Below are positions 8,631 to 16,914 of a stretch of DNA of 64,000 nt, in pieces; the first letter of the stretch is position 1, and each line of letters begins with the position of its first letter. The notes under the pieces were generated by a model, which saw only the letters and a list, made by a program, of their open reading frames with translations, was not told where the DNA came from and searched no databases. A program made the translations under genes and the position numbers. Origin of the DNA: a bacterium 1XD42-76 (GTDB lineage Bacteria > Bacillota > Clostridia > Lachnospirales > Lachnospiraceae); contig QZDW01000008.1 of NCBI GenBank assembly GCA_009917545.1, positions 107,315 to 171,314 on the forward strand. Direction: 5' to 3'.

Positions 8631-10766
8631 TTAGAACGCGCGGTTGCAGAAGATGGCGACTGAGCGGGGGCGCATGATGAACTCGCTATCAATGCGGATT
8701 TCCTCCCCCTCCGGGTAAAAATACCGTCCTTTCTCATCACCATAGGTATTGACATGAAGGTACCAGGCTTCCTGACGGCCAAGATGTGGAAGCATGACAC
8801 GTACATCTTCCCAGTAGGTATTGATGACAAGATACACAAGGTCGTCAACCCCTTTTTCTGTATTATAACCGGCAAAGCTGACGGCAAAGGTTCTGGCATC
8901 CCATGTGATTGACATTTCTTTGGCGTTGGTGCCGTGAATATGCAGAAAATCCATGCCGCAGACAGCGCTCGGAAGTTGTTTGCGGATGACACTGTGTTTA
9001 TGACGGAAATGTATCATAAATTTAAAAAAATCGAATAATTCCCGGTTTTTCTCCAATAGAGACCAGTCCAGCCAGGATATCTCATTGTCCTGACAGTAAC
9101 AGTTATTGTTGCCGTACTGGGTATTGGCAAACTCGTCTCCGGCCAGAAACATTGGTGTGCCGCGGCTGCACATCAGTACAGCGCAGGCGTTTCGAATCAT
9201 ACGGAAGCGCAGTGCCAGTACTTCAGGATCATCGGTCTCCCCTTCTGTCCCGCAGTTCCAGCTGCGGTTATCGTCCGCTCCGTCAGTATTGCCCCAGCCG
9301 TTGGCTTCATTATGCTTGGCATTGTAGGAATAAAGGTCATACAGGGTGAAGCCGTCATGGCAGGTCAGAAAATTGACACAGGAATTATATCCGGCATAGC
9401 TACTGTTGTAATCCGAGTGAAAGCTGCCATAGAGATCGCCGGAGCCGCCGATACTCCAGGCCGCGGTCCTAGCGTCCCAGTTATCCCCTTTTAAGAAGCC
9501 GCGTACAGCATCCCGGTAGCGCCCGTTCCATTCTGCCCAGCGTTTGTGCGCCGGGAAGCTGCCTACCTGGTACATGCCTCCGGCGTCCCAGGCCTCTGCA
9601 ATGAGCTTAATATTGCCCAGAAGAGGGTCGTTTGCCAGAGATTTCAGTAGCGGCGGGTTGTTCATGGGAGTGCCATCCTCATTGCGCCCCAGAATGCTGG
9701 CCAGATCAAAGCGGAATCCGTCAACACGGTAGCTGACAGTCCAATAGCGCAGGCTTTCAAGAATCATTTGCTGAACAATTGGGTGATTGCAGTTTAAAGT
9801 ATTGCCGCAGCCGCTGAAATTGTAATAATTGCCGTCCGGAGTCAGCATGTAATAGACCTTATTGTCGATGCCCTTAAAAGAGAAAACAGGCCCCTTATGG
9901 TTCCCTTCTGCTGTGTGGTTGAACACAACGTCAAGAATCACTTCGATCTCGTTGTCATGCAGAGTCTTAATTAACTTTTTGAGCTCAGTGCCTTCATGGT
10001 TATGCTCGTCGGCTGCCGTATAGCTGGTATTGGGAGCGAAAAAGCCGACCGTATTATAACCCCAGTAATCCAAAAGCTGTTTGCCGTCCACCTCACGGGA
10101 ATTCATTGTTTCGTCAAATTCGAAAATGGGCATCAGTTCCACTGCATTGATGCCCAGCTCCTTCAGGTAAGGGACTTTTTCCATGAGTCCGGCGAAGGTT
10201 CCCGGGTGTTTGACACCGGAAGAAGGATGGCGGGTAAAGCCGCGGACGTGCAGTTCATAGATGACGAGATCGCTCAGCTCCCTGGTAGACTGCGGAGCGG
10301 CACCCCAGTCAAAGGCATCCCGTACAATGCACGCATGATAGGCCCCGGTCTTTTTCTCGCCCCAGATACGCTGACCGGCAACGGCTCTGGCATAAGGATC
10401 CAGAAGAATTTTGGTACGGTCAAATAAAAGCCCGTTTGCCGGGTCATACGGTCCGTCAATCCGGTAGGCGTATTCAAGATCGGTGGTGTCGAGGCCGAAA
10501 ACAATCATGGAATAAACATCCCCGATCTTATATTGCTCGGGAAAAGGTAATATAGCGAAAGGCTCTTCCTTACCAGAATGGAATAAGAGCAATTCGCAGG
10601 AAGTCCCACGTTGGGTATGGATCGTAAAATTAACTCCGTCCTGTAATACAAAGGTGCCGTTTACCTCGAACATGCCGGGACGGATAGGGAAACCGCCAAT
10701 CTGTCCCATCGGTGTGATTTCGACCGGGTGTTCGGGTACAAATTTATCTGGATATGGTTTTAGCAT
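8631..10766 (-). CDS. glgX: Glycogen debranching enzyme, GlgX/isoamylase type (GH13)
   Basis: A 711-residue enzyme that cleaves alpha-1,6 branches of glycogen or limit dextrins. An N-terminal CBM48-like domain (about 25-150) precedes the GH13 barrel. Catalytic motifs are intact: region I DVVFNHT (279-285), region II DGFRFDLAS with nucleophile Asp354, region III AEAWD with acid/base Glu391, region IV CHD (469-471), followed by a C-terminal beta domain. The ATG at 10766 follows AAGGAG. It appears to be a single-gene unit. It is the functional reference for the degenerate paralogue at 33657-36263. Confidence 0.92.
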   Translation of the reverse strand: MLKPYPDKFVPEHPVEITPMGQIGGFPIRPGMFEVNGTFVLQDGVNFTIHTQRGTSCELLLFHSGKEEPFAILPFPEQYKIGDVYSMIVFGLDTTDLEYAYRIDGPYDPANGLLFDRTKILLDPYARAVAGQRIWGEKKTGAYHACIVRDAFDWGAAPQSTRELSDLVIYELHVRGFTRHPSSGVKHPGTFAGLMEKVPYLKELGINAVELMPIFEFDETMNSREVDGKQLLDYWGYNTVGFFAPNTSYTAADEHNHEGTELKKLIKTLHDNEIEVILDVVFNHTAEGNHKGPVFSFKGIDNKVYYMLTPDGNYYNFSGCGNTLNCNHPIVQQMILESLRYWTVSYRVDGFRFDLASILGRNEDGTPMNNPPLLKSLANDPLLGNIKLIAEAWDAGGMYQVGSFPAHKRWAEWNGRYRDAVRGFLKGDNWDARTAAWSIGGSGDLYGSFHSDYNSSYAGYNSCVNFLTCHDGFTLYDLYSYNAKHNEANGWGNTDGADDNRSWNCGTEGETDDPEVLALRFRMIRNACAVLMCSRGTPMFLAGDEFANTQYGNNNCYCQDNEISWLDWSLLEKNRELFDFFKFMIHFRHKHSVIRKQLPSAVCGMDFLHIHGTNAKEMSITWDARTFAVSFAGYNTEKGVDDLVYLVINTYWEDVRVMLPHLGRQEAWYLHVNTYGDEKGRYFYPEGEEIRIDSEFIMRPRSVAIFCNRAF

Positions 10767-10878
10767 TGTATCTCCTTATATACTGGCCCTGGCCGGGCGT
10801 TTTGCGCTTCTTTTTCATTTGTGCCGGGAGCATTCTGCCTGTACCCGGCGAGGTTTCATAAAAAGGCTGCATTTTGAT

Positions 10879-10942
10879 AAAAAAGGACAGTGTTGAATTT
10901 TCCTCCATGCAAGTATGACGAAAATTCAACGTTGCCCTTTTT
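10879..10942. terminator. Long hairpin with T tracts on both strands
   Basis: GTTGAATTTTC (10892-10902) pairs perfectly with GAAAATTCAAC (10920-10930), and the stem extends outward through AAAAAGG/CCCTTTTT, giving about 23 pairs with few mismatches. T runs occur on each strand, so it could terminate either way. It lies about 110 bases upstream of the debranching-enzyme start. Confidence 0.65.
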
Positions 10943-11305
10943 CGCACGATTCATTGCTTTTTAACATATTATACGCCCTCCGGGAAGCTGAGTCAATGCT
11001 GGAATTCCCCGCGGTGAACTGATAACGCGGCCGTAACCGCGGCATTTACAGCCTGACATCCGCATACATGAAGAAACAGGGTACGACGGTTGACAAATGG
11101 AGAGCCTTTGTATATACGAAAGGCAGGCGCTGAAACATGACGCCGGTGTAGCCAAAGAGGCAGGATTGGGGAGGTTCCTCCACCAGCAGTTTGCGGGATC
11201 TGGCTGGATAAAGTCCTGGAATACTGCCTTCAAAATTGCTTGCTGAAATGTGTACCCTCTGGAAATATCAGAATTTGAAACGATCCGGTTTATGATATTT
11301 CATTC
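10943..11305. other. Non-coding stretch without a recognisable gene
   Basis: Between the long hairpin and the TetR promoter there is no open frame with a plausible start and family. Short frames on both strands show no recognisable similarity. With the hairpin at its edge, it may be a decayed gene. Confidence 0.4.
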
Positions 11306-11334
11306 TTGTATTATCTAATGTGATGTGTTAAAAT
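11306..11334 (+). promoter_or_regulatory. Sigma-A promoter of the TetR gene
   Basis: TTGTAT at 11306-11311 and TAAAAT at 11329-11334 are separated by exactly 17 bases, about 45 bases upstream of the GTG start at 11379. Confidence 0.7.
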
Positions 11335-11378
11335 AAAGTTGAATTTTAGAGTTTGTTTTTATTTTATGGGGTGATGGA

Positions 11379-11999
11379 GTGCCAAAAGTAGCTTATTCCG
11401 AGGAAGATAGAGAGCGCATCAGAAACGCGCTCGTCACAGTTGGGCTTGAAATGATGGCAAAACAAGGCATACAACATACAACGATAGAACAAATATATAA
11501 AAAAGTCGGTATTTCACGAACATTTTTCTATTCTTTTTTCTCAACCAAAGAAGATTTGGTCGTTGAAACGTTGTACTTACAGCAGCCTAAAATCATTGCA
11601 TATGTTCAAAGACTAATGGCAGATCCTTCTTTAAGCTGGCGTGATGCTGTGAAACAATTTCTCCATGCCTGCTGTTACGGAGAAAAAAATGGAATTGCTG
11701 TTTTAACAATGGAAGAACAACAGCTTATTTTCAGACGTCTGTCAAAGGAAAGCTATCAGGAGTTCCGCAGAAAGCAGCTCCGGCTTTTTGGAGAGATTTT
11801 AGAAAACTTTGGGATAAAGGCAGATACAGCAAGGGTCAATCTGTTTACCAATTTGAGCCTGACGGCAATGGTTGTACGCAGGGCGATTCCCGATACACTC
11901 CCCTTGTTTGTTCCCGAAGCTGCGGATGAAACAATAGATTTTCAACTCAATGCGATTGTGGATGCCCTGGAGAAATTGAAAACGGCTCCCATACCTTGA
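11379..11999 (+). CDS. TetR-family transcriptional regulator
   Basis: A 206-residue regulator. Residues about 10-60 form the TetR helix-turn-helix (HTTIEQIYKKVGISRTFFYSFF), with a helical ligand-binding domain after it. It starts with GTG at 11379, with GGGGTGATGGA as ribosome-binding site. It has its own promoter upstream and a strong terminator just downstream, so it is monocistronic. Base composition is more AT-rich than the neighbours, suggesting acquisition. No divergent partner gene is present, so the target is unknown. Confidence 0.88.
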   Translation: MPKVAYSEEDRERIRNALVTVGLEMMAKQGIQHTTIEQIYKKVGISRTFFYSFFSTKEDLVVETLYLQQPKIIAYVQRLMADPSLSWRDAVKQFLHACCYGEKNGIAVLTMEEQQLIFRRLSKESYQEFRRKQLRLFGEILENFGIKADTARVNLFTNLSLTAMVVRRAIPDTLPLFVPEAADETIDFQLNAIVDALEKLKTAPIP

Positions 12000-12013
12000 A
12001 GGATGGGAATGAA

Positions 12014-12061
12014 AAAATCCGTCCGAATGGTATGCTTCGGCGTTATATTCAGACGGATTTT
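12014..12061 (+). terminator. Terminator of the TetR gene
   Basis: AAAATCCGTC (12014-12023) pairs with GACGGATTTT (12052-12061), with extra GAAT/ATTC pairing inside. It begins 15 bases after the TetR stop codon. Confidence 0.8.
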
Positions 12062-12159
12062 ACTTTGGCTAAAATAAAGACAAATTTAACTATTTACCTT
12101 TATTTTGAACAATTATTTAATTTATTTATGATGCTGAGGGTACGGCCATATCTGGCTTC

Positions 12160-12220
12160 AAGCCTTCATGCGCCCACAGGTAAGCATGCCACCATAAAGG
12201 AAAGCAACTCAGGCGCATTT
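12160..12220 (-). repeat. Dispersed intergenic repeat, copy 4 (partial, reversed)
   Basis: On the minus strand this holds the ATGCGCCTGA...TTTATGGTGG...GGCGCATGAAGGCTT part of the repeat but lacks the head hairpin. It ends immediately before the AGGAGG ribosome-binding site of the gene at 12238, so its stems may influence that gene's translation. Confidence 0.7.
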
Positions 12221-12237
12221 TTTAGGAGGAAAAAATC

Positions 12238-12723
12238 ATGGGATTTTTTAGTAGGTTGTTTAAAGGGCCCGAAATTGATATGGAAAAGAGCAACGCAAAT
12301 GCAAAGAAAATGCGGGCTCTATTTAACCAGGTTGTCGAAGATGGGGATCATTATAGGCTGATTTTTGGGTATACCGAGGATGTGAGCCGTTTCAATTATG
12401 GATTTGTTCATGGGAGTAAAACGAAAATCGGGAATTTAATTGTCGGCTGGAACGAAGCCAGCCAAACGATTGTGGTCGTTCCCACAGTGCCCAATCTTTC
12501 CGGCTGCGGCGATCCGACCTGTTACCGACGATCTGAAATTTTGAAAGCCTATCGTAATAAGTATCCTACCGATGCCTTTATCATTTACCCGGACAAAAAA
12601 GGGTACATTGGTATCAATGCCTATGACTGGCTGGAAGATGAAAAACTGTATGTTTATGTATCACAGGATGATGAGCTGGCTGCTTTTACCGACTTCTTTA
12701 TGAACCGATTTGCAACAAAGTGA
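12238..12723 (+). CDS. Unrecognised 161-residue protein
   Basis: I do not recognise this family. The start is secure: AGGAGG lies 9 bases before the ATG. The N-terminus MGFFSRLFKG resembles the amphipathic leader of many small cytoplasmic Firmicute proteins. There is no signal peptide or long membrane segment. A Cys-containing GCGDPTCY stretch lies near residues 89-96, and the sequence looks like a mixed alpha/beta fold. It is flanked by copies of the dispersed repeat on both sides. Confidence 0.6.
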   Translation: MGFFSRLFKGPEIDMEKSNANAKKMRALFNQVVEDGDHYRLIFGYTEDVSRFNYGFVHGSKTKIGNLIVGWNEASQTIVVVPTVPNLSGCGDPTCYRRSEILKAYRNKYPTDAFIIYPDKKGYIGINAYDWLEDEKLYVYVSQDDELAAFTDFFMNRFATK

Positions 12724-12769
12724 GGTAAAAAGTGCCGTTCGGAGAAAGTGGACTGATTATCAGTTCCAA

Positions 12770-12883
12770 CAAAAGCATGCCATCAGGCGGCATAAGACTG
12801 TGTATGCCGAATGCGCCTGAATGAAATTCTCTCATGGTGGCGCGCTTACTGGCGGGCTCACCTGCGGGCGCATGAAGGTTTCC
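12770..12883 (+). repeat. Dispersed intergenic repeat, copy 5 (variant head)
   Basis: It matches the family from ATGCGCCTGA to GGCGCATGAAGGTTT. The head hairpin differs in sequence (ATGCC...GGCAT instead of ATCGCC...GGCGAT) but can still pair, and the core carries a short internal duplication around 12841-12862. Kept pairing with changed bases suggests that structure matters. Confidence 0.7.
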
Positions 12884-12975
12884 TGTAGAATATGTGTGGC
12901 ATACCAGCCAATCTTCTGCTATACTGGGGACATACGTGTGCATAATAATCAAATGGGCAGGAGGAGAAATGAAGA

Positions 12976-13791
12976 ATGAGTGAGGAAAACAGCAGGGGGA
13001 CGGTCCCCTCGAAAAAGGAAATCATTAAGAAGCTGCGCACGGCGTCCGAACTGTATGCCTTGATGTCGCCATGTACAAAAATGCCGTATGTGCAATGTGA
13101 CCCGGAGACGATGGATGACGAGATCTTCCTGTATCCGGAGGAGGAGACAGCGAAAGATGCGGCAATGCGTCTGTCCGGTAAGAGAATTCCGGTTCAGGCC
13201 GTCAGGGTCGATCAAAAGCAGCTTCTCGGGTTCTGCGCAAATCTGTGGATGATGGGAGTAAACTGTGTCCTGTTCGGCGAGGGCACACCGGAGGAGACAA
13301 GGATTCAGCTCGAAGAGCTGGTAATGCGTCCGGGGACAGGCAAGCTTCCGGAGGGGCAGATCTGGGTGGAGAATCCGGAACTTCATCTGACTGCGCTCTA
13401 TTTTATGCAGGAAGCGCGCCGGGAAAGACTGCCGCAGATGACGGATGAGATGAAGCAGCTGCAGGAAGAAATTCTGGTTGATTTTGGAAAAGGCACGTAT
13501 CTTACCGTGTACCACACAGACAACGGGATCCCTCTGATCCGTCAGCAAAGCGGAGATACGTATCAGCCGATCTTTACGGATATGATGGAGATGCGCAAAT
13601 TTAACCGTGACGGCGGATTTAAGGTAGTTGTCGTGGAGGCAGCAAAGATTCCCGGTATCCTTGCCAGGGAAGCCAAAGGAGTAGCCGTCAACCCGGCGGG
13701 AGTCAATCTCCTGCTTCCGATTGAAAGAAAGCGGGCGCCGGAGGAGTCCAGGCCGTCAGAAGGCGGAAGCGTGGGGCCGGTAAACGTGTAG
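12976..13791 (+). CDS. SseB-family protein
   Basis: A 271-residue protein with an SseB N-terminal-type domain: MTDEMKQLQ...GTYLTVYHTDNGIPLIRQ...YQPIFTDMMEMRKFN, followed by an AAKIPGILAREAKGVAVNPAGVNLLLP ending typical of the family. It is cytoplasmic by sequence. SseB-domain proteins are common and poorly defined in Firmicutes, so no reaction can be assigned. The ATG at 12976 has GGAGGAG upstream, and an earlier ATG at 12969 is closed by a stop after three codons. A strong hairpin follows. Confidence 0.8.
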   Translation: MSEENSRGTVPSKKEIIKKLRTASELYALMSPCTKMPYVQCDPETMDDEIFLYPEEETAKDAAMRLSGKRIPVQAVRVDQKQLLGFCANLWMMGVNCVLFGEGTPEETRIQLEELVMRPGTGKLPEGQIWVENPELHLTALYFMQEARRERLPQMTDEMKQLQEEILVDFGKGTYLTVYHTDNGIPLIRQQSGDTYQPIFTDMMEMRKFNRDGGFKVVVVEAAKIPGILAREAKGVAVNPAGVNLLLPIERKRAPEESRPSEGGSVGPVNV

Positions 13792-13805
13792 AGAGGGTTT
13801 ATAAA

Positions 13806-13842
13806 GGAAGGGGTGCTGCAGAGTGGTTGCAGCGCCCCTTCC
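13806..13842 (+). terminator. GC-rich hairpin after sseB-like gene
   Basis: GGAAGGGGTGCTGCA pairs with TGCAGCGCCCCTTCC around a 7-base loop, with only one mismatch-like wobble. The T tail is poor. It lies between convergent genes and may serve both. Confidence 0.6.
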
Positions 13843-13885
13843 TGTCTGCGCCACAGACGAAGAAATTCGCATTTCTGGCATTTTT

Positions 13886-14443
13886 TCAAATGACGGTATC
13901 TCCCAGTAATTTGGCGATTATCACTTCAAATCCGGGAAAAGTCCTGGCAGGGACGGCCTGTTCGAAAGGATAGAACGCAGGAACCATTTCCTCATCATAA
14001 CAATATACGAGGGTATGCTCCTTAAGCGGGTCAACGATCCAGTATTCTTTTACCCCGGCGTCAAGATAAAGCGCGTTCTTTTTCACATAATCCATTTTCC
14101 GGCTGGCAGGCGATACGATTTCAATGATAAAGTCAGGTGCGCCCTGACAGCTGCATTCATTGAGTTTTTTCGGATCGCATACCACCATGAGATCCGGTTC
14201 GATCCATGTCTTGTCGTCTGCATTCAGATTGACAGCAAACGGAGCTGTCAGGACACGGCAGGTTCCACTATGGGAGTGGATACAATCCCGGATTGCAAAA
14301 GCCAGCTCCAGAGATAGAATCTGATGGGTTAAACCGGGAGACACCATCGCGAAAAGCACTCCATCAATCAACTAGGCGCGTTCCTGTTCCGGAAGGGCCC
14401 AGTAGTCACTGGATGTATATTCCTGTTTTCCAGATAATGCCAT
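13886..14443 (-). pseudogene. Uma2-family nuclease-like gene with an in-frame stop
   Basis: The conserved body (LIDGVLFAMVSP, PDLMVVCDP, APDFIIEIVSPASRKMDY, KEYWIVDP) is the Uma2/DUF820 restriction-endonuclease-like fold. The normal beginning is also present: from ATG at 14443, preceded by GAAAGGG, 23 codons read MALSGKQEYTSSDYWALPE and on to RA, then a TAG at 14374-14372 interrupts where family members usually have Glu (GAG to TAG is one base change). The rest could only be made by re-initiation at the following TTG. I treat it as a recent nonsense pseudogene. Confidence 0.8.
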
Positions 14444-14535
14444 TGTTACGCCCTTTCTATCTTTTATGCTCTGCTGCCATTATACACACTGGGACGAAAA
14501 AAAGCAAAGGAATCACTTCGCTGTCTCCGCCTCCA

Positions 14536-15561
14536 TTATCGTTGTACGCGCCCGGAGGCGTCGCCGCCGGCAAGCTTTGCTACCTCGTCCACAGAGACCA
14601 TATTCATATCGCCCTCGATCGAGTGTTTGAGGCAGGAAGCTGCGACCGCGAACTCAACCGTATCCTGAGGCCCATAGCCGCTTAAGCAGGCATAGATTAA
14701 CCCGGCTCCAAAGCTGTCGCCGCCGCCTACGCGGTCAACGATGTGTATTGGATATTTACGGCTAAAATAAAAATCAGAGCCGTCATACAGCATAGCGGAC
14801 CAGAGATTGTCGTTGGCTGAGACAGATTCGCGCAGCGTAATGGCAACCTTAGAGAAACCGAAACGTCCGGCGAGCTGTTGGGCCACCTCCCGGTAGCCCT
14901 CGTGGTTGACCGTACCTGCTGTTACATTGGTGCCAGATGCCCGGATACCGAACACATCAGCGGCGTCCTCTTCGTTGGCGATACACACATCAACGTAGCT
15001 GCAAAGTTCTCCCATTACTTTTCCGGCCTTTTCCTTCGTCCAGAGCTTGTTCCTGTAATTTAAGTCACAGGAGACCGTGAGGCCGAGCTCCCTGGCCTTT
15101 TTGCAGGCTGCAAGGCAGATCTCTGCCACAGTATCGTTTAATGCCGGGGTAATACCGGTAAAATGGAACCAGTCGGCCCCTTCAAAAATATCATTCCAGG
15201 AAAAGTCCACAGGGAGGGCTTCCGCTATCGCAGAATGTGCCCGGTCGTAGATTACCTTGGACGGTCTCTGCGAAGCGCCTTTTTCCAGGAAGTAAATACC
15301 GACACGGCTGCCGCCGCGGACGATGCCGGAAGTATCGACGCCGAATTTTCGCAGTTCATTTACGGCTGCCTGGCCGATTTCGTGCCGGGGAAGCTTTGTG
15401 ACAAAGGCGGCATCGAGGCCGAAATGAGCCAGGGAAACAGCCACATTCGCCTCGCCGCCGCCGTATGTGGCGCCGAAGGTATTGGCCTGGACAAAACGAT
15501 AGTAGCCCTCCGGAGCCAGACGGAGCATGATTTCCCCAAATGTGATTACCCTTTTTGCCAT
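14536..15561 (-). CDS. kdgK: 2-keto-3-deoxygluconate (KDG) kinase, PfkB family
   Basis: A 341-residue PfkB-type sugar kinase. It has the N-terminal TFGEIMLRLAPEG, the GGGEANVAVSLAHFG glycine motif and the C-terminal GGGDSFGAG motif with the catalytic Asp. It phosphorylates KDG to KDPG, the substrate of the aldolase encoded next to it. The gene starts at 15561 with GGAAAGGAG nearby and is 45 bases downstream of the aldolase gene in the same operon. Together they finish hexuronate or pectin breakdown to pyruvate and glyceraldehyde-3-phosphate. The isomerases and transporters feeding the pathway are not in the window. Confidence 0.88.
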   Translation of the reverse strand: MAKRVITFGEIMLRLAPEGYYRFVQANTFGATYGGGEANVAVSLAHFGLDAAFVTKLPRHEIGQAAVNELRKFGVDTSGIVRGGSRVGIYFLEKGASQRPSKVIYDRAHSAIAEALPVDFSWNDIFEGADWFHFTGITPALNDTVAEICLAACKKARELGLTVSCDLNYRNKLWTKEKAGKVMGELCSYVDVCIANEEDAADVFGIRASGTNVTAGTVNHEGYREVAQQLAGRFGFSKVAITLRESVSANDNLWSAMLYDGSDFYFSRKYPIHIVDRVGGGDSFGAGLIYACLSGYGPQDTVEFAVAASCLKHSIEGDMNMVSVDEVAKLAGGDASGRVQR

Positions 15562-15606
15562 GATTCTGAATTCTCCTTTCCGTTGTTAAGGTGCGGACAG
15601 CAGCGC

Positions 15607-16566
15607 CTATTTCTGCGTCAGGTGGACTGCGAAGCCGCCCGGTTCGTCGGACAGATAGATGAACTTCAGCATTCCGTCCTGGTATTTGGCTGAACTCTCG
15701 TCAAAGGACACTCCCATCATCTCAAGATAATTTCTGGCGCGCGCGACTGAGTTGGCGGCAATGGCAATATGGCCCTTCGTACCGCGGCCAGGCGCTTTCA
15801 TGGCCTCAATGGCGTTTCCGGCAAAAACAGCCGTACTCCGTTCATCCTTTGTAAAACCGAACAGCCTTCCAAATGTATCTGCGGTAATGCCGGCTTCGGT
15901 CTCATTTTCGCAGTTGATGCCGACATGGGCCAGTGTGAAGCCGAGCATAGTCTGGACGGCCTCTTTCGTCAAGTCGCGTATTTTGTCAAATTCTCCGGCT
16001 ACAATGAGCTCCTTTTTCACCATCCAGCTTCCTCCGCAGGCAAGTACCCGGTCGTATGCCAGATAGGAGTTGACATTCTGGGCATGGATACCGCCGGTGG
16101 GCATAAAACGCATCTGAGTGTAGGGGGCGGCCAGCGCCTGGATCATGGGAATGCCGCCTGCCTGCTCTGCCGGGAAGAATTTGACAACAGAAAGCCCCAG
16201 CGCAATCGCCGTCTCGACCTCACTGGGCGTGCAGACGCCGGGTATGACAGTGATTCCCTTTTTGAGGCAGTGCGTTACGACAGCCGGATTGAGGCCTGGA
16301 CTGACAATAAACTGTGCGCCTGCACCGACTGCACGGTCTGCCTGCCCAGGTGTGAGGACTGTCCCTGCGCCGACTAGCATCTGTGGATATTCCGCAGTCA
16401 TGATACGGATGGATTCTTCTGCGGCTTCTGTACGGAACGTGACTTCCGCGCAGGGCAGTCCGCCCTCGCACAGAGCCCTTGCAAGCGGGGCGGCATCCCT
16501 GGCATCATCAAGGACAACGACGGGAACGATTCCTGTTTTCTGGATTTTTTCTAAAACTTCGTTCAT
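15607..16566 (-). CDS. eda: KDPG/KHG aldolase fused to a VOC (glyoxalase-like) domain
   Basis: Residues 1-210 are a class I KDPG aldolase: Glu41 in the EVTFRT motif, VGAGTVL, SPG, and Schiff-base Lys129 in VVKFFPAEQAGG. Residues about 211-319 form a vicinal-oxygen-chelate domain (LAHVGINCENE..., GHIAIAANSVARA, GFAVHLTQK). The ATG at 16566 follows AAAAGGAG; the frame stays open for 35 codons upstream but through the promoter region. The role of the VOC domain is unknown; a lyase or isomerase acting on the same sugar acids is possible. Expression is probably from the promoter at 16714-16741. Confidence 0.88.
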   Translation of the reverse strand: MNEVLEKIQKTGIVPVVVLDDARDAAPLARALCEGGLPCAEVTFRTEAAEESIRIMTAEYPQMLVGAGTVLTPGQADRAVGAGAQFIVSPGLNPAVVTHCLKKGITVIPGVCTPSEVETAIALGLSVVKFFPAEQAGGIPMIQALAAPYTQMRFMPTGGIHAQNVNSYLAYDRVLACGGSWMVKKELIVAGEFDKIRDLTKEAVQTMLGFTLAHVGINCENETEAGITADTFGRLFGFTKDERSTAVFAGNAIEAMKAPGRGTKGHIAIAANSVARARNYLEMMGVSFDESSAKYQDGMLKFIYLSDEPGGFAVHLTQK

Positions 16567-16672
16567 AGCTGTATACTCCTTTTCCTTTTTGCTAATGTTA
16601 AGCAATAGAACTGAGCCGGGCCTGCACGTTCGGATGAAAACAAATTCGTACAGAAATGACGATAGTTTCATA

Positions 16673-16741
16673 ATATAAAACTTTGTTTTGTATAACGATA
16701 TTCTGTAATTTAGATTATACTATGGAAGCCTGAATTGTCAA
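16673..16741 (-). promoter_or_regulatory. Promoter and possible operator of the eda-kdgK operon
   Basis: On the minus strand TTGACA (16741-16736) and TATAAT (16719-16714) are separated by 16 bases, an almost perfect sigma-A promoter. About 20 bases downstream, 16673-16693 is an inverted repeat, ATATAAAAC-TTT-GTTTTGTAT, in the early transcribed region, where a repressor such as a KdgR-type protein could bind (inference). Confidence 0.75.
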
Positions 16742-16914
16742 TAGTTAAAATGCGCAGAGGCTCTGAAAATACAGCCTTTTCTTGCGAGGGAAAGTATGGT
16801 AAAATATGGTTAGCGCCAGGCTTTCTGTAAGGAGGAGCTTGCGCGCCCATACAGCAAAATAAATATAGCCGAACATTCACAACAGGAACCGATTAAGAGC
16901 CGAGGGAGGCAGAG

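Noticed and set aside
10961..11233. A 90-codon minus-strand open frame as a gene
   Set aside because: No ribosome-binding site, unlikely composition rich in Cys, Pro and Ser, and no recognisable family.
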